This document shows positions 1 through 8,024 of a stretch of 64,000 nt of DNA, in pieces. Numbering within the stretch: position 1 is the stretch's first letter; every line of letters begins with the position of its first letter. Source of the DNA: Chloroflexota bacterium (GTDB lineage: Bacteria > Chloroflexota > Anaerolineae > Aggregatilineales > Phototrophicaceae); the NCBI GenBank assembly GCA_011523545.1, contig WTGN01000040.1, forward strand, positions 20,868 through 84,867, read 5' to 3'. The notes under the pieces were generated by a model, which saw only the letters and a program-made list of their open reading frames with translations, ran no database searches and had not been told where the DNA came from. The position numbers were made by a program, and so were the translations under genes.

Positions 1-62
1 CCGGCGGTTATGCGCGCGATGACGTCTTCAGCTTCGCGGTCGATCGCAAGCGCCTTGAATAG
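1..62 (+). CDS. C-terminal end of an unidentified protein (partial)
   Basis: The third forward frame is open from the window edge and ends in TAG at 60-62, giving about 19 residues that end in FAVDRKRLE. Only the tail is visible, so no function can be assigned. A GTAG-foot hairpin follows five bases after the stop. Confidence 0.45.
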   Translation, partial: GGYARDDVFSFAVDRKRLE

Positions 63-66
63 CGTT

Positions 67-92
67 GTAGGGGCGATTCTGTGAATCGCCCG
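67..92 (+). repeat. GTAG-foot hairpin (REP-like)
   Basis: The sequence is GTAG followed by GGGCGATT, a short loop and AATCGCCC. The inner arms GATT/AATC are complementary and differ from the arms of other copies. It lies between two codirectional genes. Confidence 0.8.
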
Positions 93-179
93 CCGCCAAC
101 CGCAACGCGACCGCCCTAACTTGCGTATTGAGATTGAGTGCGGTAGCCTTGCAAGAAAAGGAAACGGAACACTCCATAC

Positions 180-1814
180 ATGAACGTTGCCGATGCGATT
201 GCCAGAGTTCTCAAAGCGGAAGGCGTCGAGTACCTCTTCGCCTATCCGGTGAACCCGATAATTGAAGCGGCGGCGAAGCTGGATATCCGCCCGATTATCG
301 TGCGGCAGGAACGCATCGGGCTGCACATGGCCGACGCGCTGAGCCGGCTGACCTCGGGCGAAAAGATCGGCGTCTTCTGCATGCAGAACGGGCCGGGCTC
401 GGAAAATGCCTTCGGCGGCGTCGCCCAAGCTTATGGCGATTCAGCGCCGATCGTCGTTCTGCCGGCCGGTTATCCGCGCGGCATCAACCAAATCCAGCCG
501 AACTTCAGTTCTGCCCTCAATTTCCGTCACGTGACGAAATCCTGTGAACAGGTCATCACAGCGGAAGCCGTGCCGGAAGCGCTGCGGCGCGCCTTCACCC
601 AGGTTCGCAACGGCCGGCCGCGCCCCGTGCTCGTGGAATTCCCGTCCGATTTATTCGCTGAGGAGATAGCCGACTCGTTCGATCCGGCGCCGGCGCCGAC
701 CCTGCGCTACCGGCCAGACGACGCGTCGATCGACGCCGCTGCCGACGCCCTGCTCGCCGCCGACTGTCCCCTAATCTACGCCGGGCAGGGCGTGCATTAC
801 GCAAAAGCCTGGGCTGCTCTAAGAGAATTGGCGGAGTTGCTCGGCGCGGCTGTGACGACGAGTTTGGCTGGCAAAAGCGCCTTCCCGGAAGATCATGCCT
901 TGGCATTGGGCTCCGGTGGACGGGCGATCCCGAAACCGGTGCATCACTTCCTGGGTAAGGCGGATCTGATTTTCGGCATCGGCTGCAGCTTCACGCGGAC
1001 CAACTTCGGCGTCAAGATTCCCGCCGGTAAACAAGTGATTCATGCGACATTGGATCCGGCCGATATCAACAAAGATGTGCCCGCTGAGATGGCGCTGGTT
1101 GGCGATGCCGGTCTGATTCTGGATGGCCTGGTGGAAGCCGTCCGTGATCGCGCAAAGGGCGCCTGCCAGAAGCGGGCCGCCGCCGTCGCCGGCGAAATCA
1201 GCGCGGTCAAAGCGGAATGGCTGCAGCAATGGCAGGCGAAGCTCACTTCGAACGAGGCGCCGCTCTCGCCCTACCGCGTGATTTGGGACCTGCTGCACAC
1301 GGTCGATGTCAAGAACACGATTGTGACGCACGACGCCGGCAGCCCGCGCGACCAGATGTCGCCCTTCTGGCAGTCGATTGCGCCGCTGACTTATATCGGT
1401 TGGGGCAAGACGACCCAGCTCGGCTATGGGCTTGGGCTGGCGATGGGCGCCAAACTGGCCCGGCCCGACGCGCTCTGTGTCAACGTTTGGGGCGATGCCG
1501 CCATCGGTTTCACCGGCATGGATTTCGAGACCGCCGTGCGCGAGCGCATCCCGATTTTGTCGGTGCTTTTCAACAATTTCTCGATGGCGATCGAGATTCC
1601 GATCATGCCCGTATCCACCGAAAAATACCGCAGCACGGACATCAGCGGCCACTACGCCGACATGGCCAAAGCCTTCGGCGGCTACGGCGAGCGCGTCGAA
1701 CGGCCCGAGCAGATCATCCCGGCGATCCAGCGCGGCATCCGGAAAACCGAAGAAGGCGTTCCCGCCCTGCTTGAATTCATCACCGCGAAAGAAACGCAGA
1801 TTTCGGCCTTCTGA
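180..1814 (+). CDS. Thiamine-pyrophosphate enzyme, acetolactate synthase-like
   Basis: This 544-residue protein has the three-domain layout of the acetolactate synthase/benzoylformate decarboxylase family: an N-terminal pyrimidine-binding domain, a central Rossmann-like domain and a C-terminal TPP-binding domain. Glu44 in VRQERIGLHMADA sits where the catalytic glutamate of the family lies. The TPP/Mg2+ motif starts at Gly438-Asp439 and ends at Asn465-Asn466, a normal spacing, though the third motif residue is Ala rather than Gly. The usual acetolactate synthase substrate residues are not obvious and no small subunit gene follows, so the substrate is uncertain; oxalyl-CoA, phosphonopyruvate or benzoylformate-type chemistry are alternatives. 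A purine-rich AAGGAAA stretch precedes the ATG. Confidence 0.85.
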   Translation: MNVADAIARVLKAEGVEYLFAYPVNPIIEAAAKLDIRPIIVRQERIGLHMADALSRLTSGEKIGVFCMQNGPGSENAFGGVAQAYGDSAPIVVLPAGYPRGINQIQPNFSSALNFRHVTKSCEQVITAEAVPEALRRAFTQVRNGRPRPVLVEFPSDLFAEEIADSFDPAPAPTLRYRPDDASIDAAADALLAADCPLIYAGQGVHYAKAWAALRELAELLGAAVTTSLAGKSAFPEDHALALGSGGRAIPKPVHHFLGKADLIFGIGCSFTRTNFGVKIPAGKQVIHATLDPADINKDVPAEMALVGDAGLILDGLVEAVRDRAKGACQKRAAAVAGEISAVKAEWLQQWQAKLTSNEAPLSPYRVIWDLLHTVDVKNTIVTHDAGSPRDQMSPFWQSIAPLTYIGWGKTTQLGYGLGLAMGAKLARPDALCVNVWGDAAIGFTGMDFETAVRERIPILSVLFNNFSMAIEIPIMPVSTEKYRSTDISGHYADMAKAFGGYGERVERPEQIIPAIQRGIRKTEEGVPALLEFITAKETQISAF

Positions 1815-1856
1815 TTTCGATACGGCAGTCCCGTTCCTTAGATGAAGGGATCAACA

Positions 1857-3044
1857 ATGACTAGCATCAAACGCGCGACCATCCTGAGCTTCACGCTTCT
1901 GCTGATAATCGGCGGTCTGCTCCCGGCGGCGGCCAGCGAGTTCCCGCCCGGCGAGTTCATCCTCGGCGGCAGCAACAATGGCGAGCCGGACAGCACCCGC
2001 GTCGTGCCGGTCTACCGCGCGGCGCCAACCGGCAACTGGGTCATCCACTACGATCCGGACACGCCCCTGGACGAAAAATGGGAATATGTCAATCGCATCG
2101 GCGGGACGATCGTCGAGCGCATTGACGAGCTGGAGATCTGGGTGGTGGACGTGCCGGAGGCATTCGGCAGCGATGACTTCACCTTCGACAGCGATGTCGA
2201 GCTGGTCGAGCAGGACTTTGTCGTCAGCGTGCAATTTGACAACCCGCCCAATGACCCCGATTACGAGCGGCAATGGGCGCTGCCGCATATCCAGGCGGAG
2301 ACCGCTTGGGATCAAATGGGGCAACTCGCCGATGTTTCGGTCGCGGTCATCGACACGGGCGTATGCATGAGCCACGAGGATTTGGTCGGCCGCGTCCTGG
2401 ATAACGGCTATGACTTCGTCGACAATGACGACGACCCGGAAGACGTCTTCGGCCATGGCTGTTCGGTCGCCGGCATCATCGCCGCCAATATCGACAATGG
2501 CATCGGCATCGCCGGTTTCGCGCCTAATAGCTCAATCTTGCCGGTGCGCGTGCTCGGCCCGAGCGGCAGCGGATCGATGGCGGATGTGGCGGCGGGCATC
2601 GTCTACGCCGCCGATGAAGGCGCCGATATCATCAACCTGTCGCTCGGCAGCATGGTCGGCTCGCAAGTGACCGAAGACGCCGTCAATCACGCGATCGCCA
2701 AAGGCGTCACGGTCATCGCCTCAGCCGGCAACAGCGGCGGCGCCCTGCCCGGCTTCCCGGCGCGTTATGAGAATGTGGTCGCTGTCGGCGCCATTGATCC
2801 GGATGGCACGCGCAGCAGCTTCAGCAACAAGGGCGGCGATATCTGGGCGCCCGGCCGCGACATTCACACGATTCATCTCGACAACGGTTACAAGGCGCTG
2901 AACGGCACCAGCTTCTCCGCGCCTTACGTGGCGGCGATGGCGGCCCTGCTGGAAGGCATGGGGGCGACGCTGCACCTGGATGGCGGAGACATGACCTGGA
3001 CCTGCATGCGCGAGGGCGCTTGCGAGACGGTGCCGGGCAGTTAA
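1857..3044 (+). CDS. Secreted subtilisin-like serine protease (S8)
   Basis: An ATG at 1842 is possible, but AAGGGA six bases before the ATG at 1857 makes the latter the better start (395 residues). The N-terminus is a signal peptide ending near AAAS. Residues of roughly 55-125 look like an inhibitory propeptide domain. The subtilase catalytic triad is complete: Asp166 in VAVIDTGV, His200 in FGHGCSVAG and Ser352 in NGTSFSAPYVAA, with the oxyanion Asn292 in SAGNSGG. It is probably exported and self-processed. It is compact, with no C-terminal adhesion or sorting domain. It lies 42 bases after the TPP enzyme, but a functional link is not evident. Confidence 0.92.
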   Translation: MTSIKRATILSFTLLLIIGGLLPAAASEFPPGEFILGGSNNGEPDSTRVVPVYRAAPTGNWVIHYDPDTPLDEKWEYVNRIGGTIVERIDELEIWVVDVPEAFGSDDFTFDSDVELVEQDFVVSVQFDNPPNDPDYERQWALPHIQAETAWDQMGQLADVSVAVIDTGVCMSHEDLVGRVLDNGYDFVDNDDDPEDVFGHGCSVAGIIAANIDNGIGIAGFAPNSSILPVRVLGPSGSGSMADVAAGIVYAADEGADIINLSLGSMVGSQVTEDAVNHAIAKGVTVIASAGNSGGALPGFPARYENVVAVGAIDPDGTRSSFSNKGGDIWAPGRDIHTIHLDNGYKALNGTSFSAPYVAAMAALLEGMGATLHLDGGDMTWTCMREGACETVPGS

Positions 3045-3121
3045 GGACGCCTGTCCACATACATATATTTTGGGGGCGGCACATCATTTCGCCCGTTTTC
3101 ATTCCCGCAACTCGCCAATGT

Positions 3122-3546
3122 GTAGGGGCGAGCCACTGGGTCGCCCTATGTCATGCCCGTCAGTGGTGAATCTGTAGGGGCGTCTCGCTGAGACGCCCTC
3201 GTTGCGGCTGTCCGTATAATTTCTGCAGGCGTTTCAGCGCCGCGCGTAGACATTGCGGGTGGGACGGCCCTGTTTATGCTGCGAGCAGCCAGACCCCACC
3301 CCCGGCCCCCTCCCGCCATCTCTATGGCGGGCATCCGACAAGTCAGGGAGGGGGAGCTAAATTCTGCGGGATGCAAGGTATTATGCGTAGGCCGCTGCGG
3401 TGCAGGGCCTGTGTCTACAGAATTCGATCTGATTGCAGATGAAATATAGCCGATTCAGAAAAAAGAGCGACAAACATGTAGGGGCGGCACTTGTGTCGCC
3501 CTTCTTTCTTTGCGCGCTTGCGGGCGACTCACCGAGTCGCCCCTAC
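3122..3546 (+). repeat. Cluster of four GTAG-foot hairpins plus a C-rich repeat
   Basis: This gene-free stretch between convergent genes holds hairpins at 3122-3147, 3174-3199, 3478-3501 and, inverted, 3521-3546. The last two form a head-to-head pair about 20 bases apart, the arrangement of a REPIN. The arms differ between copies (GAGCC/GGGTC, GTCTC/GAGAC, GACT/AGTC) yet remain complementary. At 3294-3357 lies a second repeat family, a C-rich arm, a GCCATCTCTATGGC mini-hairpin and a GGGAGGGGGAGC arm. No coding sequence is visible. Confidence 0.8.
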
Positions 3547-3550
3547 ACGA

Positions 3551-4189
3551 CTAATTTTTTGGCGGGCGCCGCCGACTGATATACACCGGCTGCAGCTGCT
3601 TTGGCGCTTGCGGCTCGCCATACATGGACCGGTCGAAGCTTTCGCTGAAGCCGGTCAGCAGATTGCGCAGATGCTGACGCGCGTATTGCAATCGCTTCTT
3701 GACGGTCGCCAGGGGAATATTCAGCCGCTCGGCGATTTCTCGTTGGGAATCGCCCCGCAGGTAATAATCCCGGGTGACATCGCGGGCGGTCGCGGGCAGG
3801 GCGGCGACAGCGGCGCGAACTTGATGCCGCGTTTCCATTGCTTCCACCTGCGCTTCCGGCGATGGCTCGGGCGACGCCAGGCGCTCTTGCTGGTCAATCG
3901 ATTCAAGCGCCGGGCCGCCGCGCCGCGTTAGACGATCCGTCTGCGTCAGCGCGATCCGCTTGAGCCAGGCGGGGAAAGCGCCGACATCATTCAATTGCGC
4001 AATTCGTTTGTAGGCGGTAAGGAAGGCTTCCTGCGCCGCGTCTTCAGCCAACTGCGAATCGCTCAGGCGGCTGTAAGCGACGCTGTAGACCATGCCTTCG
4101 AAATCGCGCACAAGATGCTCAAAGGCTTCTTTGCGTTCCCCGCCGTCGCTCGATTGGGCGCGCCGCACCCAGTCCTCGTAAGTCAACAC
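3551..4189 (-). CDS. ECF-type RNA polymerase sigma factor
   Basis: The 212-residue protein has sigma region 2 at about residues 25-90 (FEGMVYSVAYSR, then LAEDAAQEAFLTAYK) and sigma region 4 at about 128-180 with a helix-turn-helix (DSQREIAERLNIPLATVKKRL). The short linker and absence of regions 1 and 3 place it among extracytoplasmic-function sigma factors. The C-terminal 30 residues are a proline/arginine-rich tail. No anti-sigma gene lies next to it, so its signal is unknown. It is divergent from the TetR gene across a 350-base AT-richer spacer, and its stop codon is immediately next to an inverted GTAG hairpin. Confidence 0.9.
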   Translation of the reverse strand: MLTYEDWVRRAQSSDGGERKEAFEHLVRDFEGMVYSVAYSRLSDSQLAEDAAQEAFLTAYKRIAQLNDVGAFPAWLKRIALTQTDRLTRRGGPALESIDQQERLASPEPSPEAQVEAMETRHQVRAAVAALPATARDVTRDYYLRGDSQREIAERLNIPLATVKKRLQYARQHLRNLLTGFSESFDRSMYGEPQAPKQLQPVYISRRRPPKN

Positions 4190-4412
4190 GCGTCCTTTGG
4201 CTTCCCTATTCGCTCACGCGTCCATTATCGCATAATCGTCTATACAGCGCTGGCAGGCCCCAGTCTCACCTGCTTCGTCATTGTGGCGCGAACATGACAA
4301 ATTATCATAACAGCCAGGTGAATTTGCGCAATAGACTTTAGCACGGTCTGCCCTTCCATCCTTGCCCGTCATGGCCGCATAGGCTAAAATCCATAAATCT
4401 ACTGTATCCAAT

Positions 4413-4441
4413 ATGTCATGATTCGCACTTGCGAGTATAAT
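4413..4441 (+). promoter_or_regulatory. Probable sigma-70-type promoter of the TetR gene
   Basis: A perfect TATAAT lies at 4436-4441, with ATGTCA (four of six matches to TTGACA) at 4413-4418 and a 17-base spacer. Transcription would start near 4448, upstream of the TetR start codon. Confidence 0.5.
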
Positions 4442-4541
4442 GCGATACAATAGAATAGTTGCATTTTCTGTTAATGATTCATCAATTTGAAATATGAACC
4501 CTCGTTGCCGTTTGACGATGGTTCATCGGGAGACGCTAGTG

Positions 4542-5126
4542 GTGGATAAGCCAAAAAAAGTGGATCGGCGCATCGCACGCACGAGGCGATCGCTTAAGTC
4601 CGCGCTGATTGAACTCGCAGCGGAAAAGAGTTACGAGCAGATCTCCATCAGAGATTTGACGCATCGCGCCGATATCGGATATGCCACGTTTTTCCGGCAT
4701 TTTCGCAGCAAAGACGAACTGGCGACCTATTGCATGCGCGCTGTGATTAGCGAATTTTTTCGCGAGATTGAGACAGCCTCGACGATGCACGAAGAATGCT
4801 ACGCAGTCTTTGCCTCTCTGAAAGAGCATCAAGACGTCTGCCTGTTTGGCTTAAGCCTGCCACGTGATCATCCCGCCTTGACGCCGGTGTTCGACGATAT
4901 CTTGAAGTGGGTTGCCACCACCTATGCGGCGCGGGACGAGGTGTCCATCCCCTTTGATGTTGCCGCCAATCACCTCATCAATTCCGCTCTGGAAATGACC
5001 CGATGGTGGCTGACAGACGGGCAGGATTACAGTTTTGAGCAGATGTCAGTCATGTTGAGCGATTTGGTCATTAAAGTGACCGAATCCGTGGCGCTGGAAC
5101 ACCGAACCAAAAGCCCTCGCGGTTAG
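4542..5126 (+). CDS. TetR/AcrR-family transcriptional regulator
   Basis: The N-terminus carries a TetR DNA-binding domain: RSLKSALIELAAEKSYEQIS, then the recognition helix region ADIGYATFFRHFRSKDELA. The C-terminal part is helical and divergent, as is usual for the ligand-binding domain. The frame is open from an ATG at 4494, but GGGAG at 4528-4532 is well spaced for the GTG at 4542 and gives the usual short N-terminus, so that start was preferred (194 residues). The effector cannot be predicted. The gene overlaps the convergent CAP/LysM gene by four bases. It could regulate the divergent sigma factor or itself. Confidence 0.85.
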   Translation: MDKPKKVDRRIARTRRSLKSALIELAAEKSYEQISIRDLTHRADIGYATFFRHFRSKDELATYCMRAVISEFFREIETASTMHEECYAVFASLKEHQDVCLFGLSLPRDHPALTPVFDDILKWVATTYAARDEVSIPFDVAANHLINSALEMTRWWLTDGQDYSFEQMSVMLSDLVIKVTESVALEHRTKSPRG

Positions 5127-6127
5127 CGCAGGCTTCGCCAAAGCGCGATGCCGGCGCCGCCGATAAGGGCCAGCTGCAGCAGAATCGCCAAACCCAGGAT
5201 AACAAGCTGCCCGCTTGATGCGGCGGCTGACCTCCCGCGCAAATTGCCCGGCAAGGCGGTCACGATTGGGGCGATGCGGATTTCGAGCGCCGCTGCGGTC
5301 ACTGGCGCCGGCGTCGCGGTAATCGTCGCGGCTGGCTGGGTGGCTGTGATTGTGGGCGCCGCTGTAGCCTCGGTGGTTGCCTCCACAGTTGCCTTCGGCG
5401 CTGGCGTAAACGTTCCAGCCTTGGGCGGGACCAGTATGACACTGCCCGGCTGCATGTTCAGTCGATCGGCCTCAATCATGCCGTTCAACTCCAGAAGATA
5501 GGGGTAATCGTCCCAGGTGTAGCCATAGATCAGCAGAATATGCCCAATGGTCTGGCCCGGCTGCACCTCGTGCTTGATATTGCCGAACTCGTCCAGCCCC
5601 AACACATAAGACGCCCCGCCGCCGGCCGCTGATGCCGCGCCGCCCCCGGCCGCAGCGCTTCCTTCCGCCAGGCGCCCGGTCGAATTGCCAAATACCAGGA
5701 CATAGGCATTGCCCTTGGCGCCGCTGGCGCTGCCGATGCCAATCTTGTCATAGTTGGGGCTGACCAGGCCGGCATAATGACTCGGCGATTGAAGCCACCA
5801 CTGCCAGGCTGACAAGGCGCTGGCGCCCCGGTAGATATTTTCGCTGATCCAGCTGCTGGGGAAGCCGGCGTTGACAGCGCGAGCGCGGGGTCCGCTGCCG
5901 TCAGGCTGGACATGCGAAATCTCGCCGGTATCGGCCATCCAGCGGGCGTGGTTGTTGGCGGCCGCGGTTAGGGAGGCCTGCGGCGCATAGGGGGGCAAAC
6001 CTTTGGAGGCGCGCAGATTGTTGATGCGCGGCAGCAGGACGCTGGCGGCGTCTTGCGCGGCCGCGGGAATGATGAACCCGAGTAAGATAGCAAGTATCAG
6101 CAGCAGGCGTCGCATCCTGCCCGCCAT
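5123..6127 (-). CDS. Secreted CAP-domain protein with LysM and C-terminal membrane anchor
   Basis: The protein starts with a signal peptide (MRRLLLILAILLGF, cleavage near AAAQ). A CAP/SCP domain follows at about residues 30-150, with HARWMADTG, HVQPDGSGP and SENIYRG motifs. A LysM peptidoglycan-binding module lies at about 190-235 (PGQTIGHILLIYGY to PGSVILVPP), then a threonine/alanine/proline-rich linker and a C-terminal transmembrane helix (ILGLAILLQLALIGGAGIAL) with an RSLR tail. It is therefore likely an envelope-anchored surface protein facing peptidoglycan. CAP domains have varied roles, so the activity is unknown. A start at the internal ATG (6115) is possible. Confidence 0.88.
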   Translation of the reverse strand: MAGRMRRLLLILAILLGFIIPAAAQDAASVLLPRINNLRASKGLPPYAPQASLTAAANNHARWMADTGEISHVQPDGSGPRARAVNAGFPSSWISENIYRGASALSAWQWWLQSPSHYAGLVSPNYDKIGIGSASGAKGNAYVLVFGNSTGRLAEGSAAAGGGAASAAGGGASYVLGLDEFGNIKHEVQPGQTIGHILLIYGYTWDDYPYLLELNGMIEADRLNMQPGSVILVPPKAGTFTPAPKATVEATTEATAAPTITATQPAATITATPAPVTAAALEIRIAPIVTALPGNLRGRSAAASSGQLVILGLAILLQLALIGGAGIALWRSLR

Positions 6128-6266
6128 TTTAACGGCGACGCCTGCTCATATCACCGGACGATTGCCCTATGCCATCATTCTTCGGGGCAAGCGCTTTAAA
6201 AGCGCTTACGATAGAGGGTGGCCCAAGCCGTCGCATTTTCAATTGTTGTTTTCGTCGATGTGGATT

Positions 6267-8024
6267 TCAGTCTTGACGCGAATGCCGCAGTATGACCCGG
6301 TAGATCGTGTCCAGATCTTCGAAACCCGCTTTCATCTTTCTCGCGGGCAGCGCTTCGGCCTCGATCTGGTCTTTCACCAATTCATAGGTTGTCGGGCTGA
6401 TGACGATCTCGCCCGGTTCGGCATTTTCTTGCAGGAAGCGGCCGACATCGGGCGCTTCGCCCAAGGCGGCGAATTCGATGCGGTCGGCGCCGCCCACCAT
6501 GCCCATCACTGAATGACCGGTGTGGATGCCGATGCCGAAATGCAGCTCATGATCCTTGTCGACAACTTCATGCAGCGCCCGGACTTCATCGAGAATGGCC
6601 TGGGCCGCCTGCACAGCGCGCGCGGCATGATCGTCCTGCTGATTCAATTGGGAATTCCAAAGCGCGGTAATCGCGTCGCCGAGGTATTGGTCGACGATGC
6701 CGTCGTGCTCGTTGATGGCATCGCTGGCCGCGCCGAGATAGCGGTTGACGACGCGCATCAGATCTTCCGGCTGCAGCTTTTCGCTGAAAGCGGTGAAGCC
6801 GCGCATATCCACAAACATAGCCGAGATGGTGCCCTCGGCCGGGCTGGTATCCAACTCGCCGATTGAACCGATGTTTTCCAGCAGCGCTTCCGGCACGAAG
6901 GTGCCCAGCAGGCGGCGCTGCTCTTCCTGTTCCTTGCGCTCGGTCAAGTCGTCAATGACGAGGGCGACGCCGTGATTGACCTGATCGTCGCCGCGCAGGG
7001 GGCTGGCCACCACTTGCCAATATCGCTGCCGTCCCTGATGCTCGAAGCGCTCCGCCCAGATATGCTGCAGCTGGTCACGCCGGACGCGTTCGACCGCGTC
7101 ATAAAAGCTATCGGTGACATGAGGCAGGACGGCGCTCAGCTGCATCCCGCAGGCAGTCGCATTGCTCGTGCCGGTGATTTTTTCCGCCGCTTCGTTGCAA
7201 ACGAGGACGCAGTTTTCGCCATTGACGGTGATGACGCCGGAGCCGATCGAAGCAAAGATATTGGACAGGCGCGCGTGCATCTCTTCGATCAAGGCCATCT
7301 GAGCGCGAATGTCTTCAAACAGGCGCGCGTTTTCGATGGCGACGGCCGCTTGCTGGCCGAAGCTGGTCAGCAAGCCCAGTTCATTTTCTTTGAAGAGCCC
7401 GGCCATGACCCGATTGTCGCAATAAGCGACGCCGATGACTTCATCGCGCGCGATCAAGGGCACGGCCAGGATGCTGAGCAGGCTGAAGCCGGCGATGCTC
7501 TCGCTGTGGCTGAATTGTTCATCGGCGCCAGCATCAACCGTCAGCAAGGGCTCGCCGCTCTCGGCGACCATATTGATGACGGACCAGCTGACGATGCGGC
7601 CGCCGGCGGCGGTCTCCTCGGCGCTCAAGCCGCGCGCCACCTTAAATTCCAGCTCGCCCGTCTCGCGGTTCTTCAAGACGATGTAGCCGCGCTCGGCCTG
7701 CGTCAACTGGATGACGGTTTCCATGACCTCGTTGAGGACCAGGTCGGTTTCCTGGGCGGAATTGACCAGCGCGGTGGTATCGGCCAGTCGGCGCAACTGC
7801 TGCAGCTGCATCTGCGTTTCGACCAGGCCGAGGGAGAGCTTGTCGATATTGGAGCGCACCGACCACAGACGGTCGATGGCATTGGCGGGCAAGCTGATGC
7901 CGCGGCGGCGCAGCAACTCCTGCTGCTGCTCCAGCATGGTTTTCACTGCATCGGCGCGATTCTTGAGATCTTTGAGCTGCGTCTGAATCGCGCTGAAGCC
8001 GCCCGCGCCCGCCAGCTCGCTCAT
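6267..8024 (-). CDS. GAF-PAS-class III cyclase protein, metal-site half
   Basis: Order of domains in this 585-residue protein: N-terminal coiled coil (1-80), GAF sensor (about 85-235), PAS (about 250-365), class III nucleotide cyclase catalytic domain (about 398-575). Both metal-binding aspartates are present: Asp406 in FVDMRGFT and Asp450 in YLGDAITAL. The residues that would bind and turn over substrate are all changed: Gln446 at the lysine position, Glu523 at the specificity Asp, Asp526 at the transition-state Asn, and Phe530 at the Arg. A homodimer should therefore be inactive or weak. The gene overlaps the upstream cyclase gene by four bases, which implies coupled translation. Its partner carries the complementary residues. 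Confidence 0.9.
   Translation of the reverse strand: MSELAGAGGFSAIQTQLKDLKNRADAVKTMLEQQQELLRRRGISLPANAIDRLWSVRSNIDKLSLGLVETQMQLQQLRRLADTTALVNSAQETDLVLNEVMETVIQLTQAERGYIVLKNRETGELEFKVARGLSAEETAAGGRIVSWSVINMVAESGEPLLTVDAGADEQFSHSESIAGFSLLSILAVPLIARDEVIGVAYCDNRVMAGLFKENELGLLTSFGQQAAVAIENARLFEDIRAQMALIEEMHARLSNIFASIGSGVITVNGENCVLVCNEAAEKITGTSNATACGMQLSAVLPHVTDSFYDAVERVRRDQLQHIWAERFEHQGRQRYWQVVASPLRGDDQVNHGVALVIDDLTERKEQEEQRRLLGTFVPEALLENIGSIGELDTSPAEGTISAMFVDMRGFTAFSEKLQPEDLMRVVNRYLGAASDAINEHDGIVDQYLGDAITALWNSQLNQQDDHAARAVQAAQAILDEVRALHEVVDKDHELHFGIGIHTGHSVMGMVGGADRIEFAALGEAPDVGRFLQENAEPGEIVISPTTYELVKDQIEAEALPARKMKAGFEDLDTIYRVILRHSRQD

Noticed and set aside
3122..3546. Possible CRISPR-like array because of repeated hairpins
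   Set aside because: Spacing is irregular, the repeats are inverted as often as direct, the arms vary, and there are no cas genes.
4439..4466. TetR operator between AATGC and GCATT arms
   Set aside because: Only five bases match on each side, and the interior is not symmetrical.
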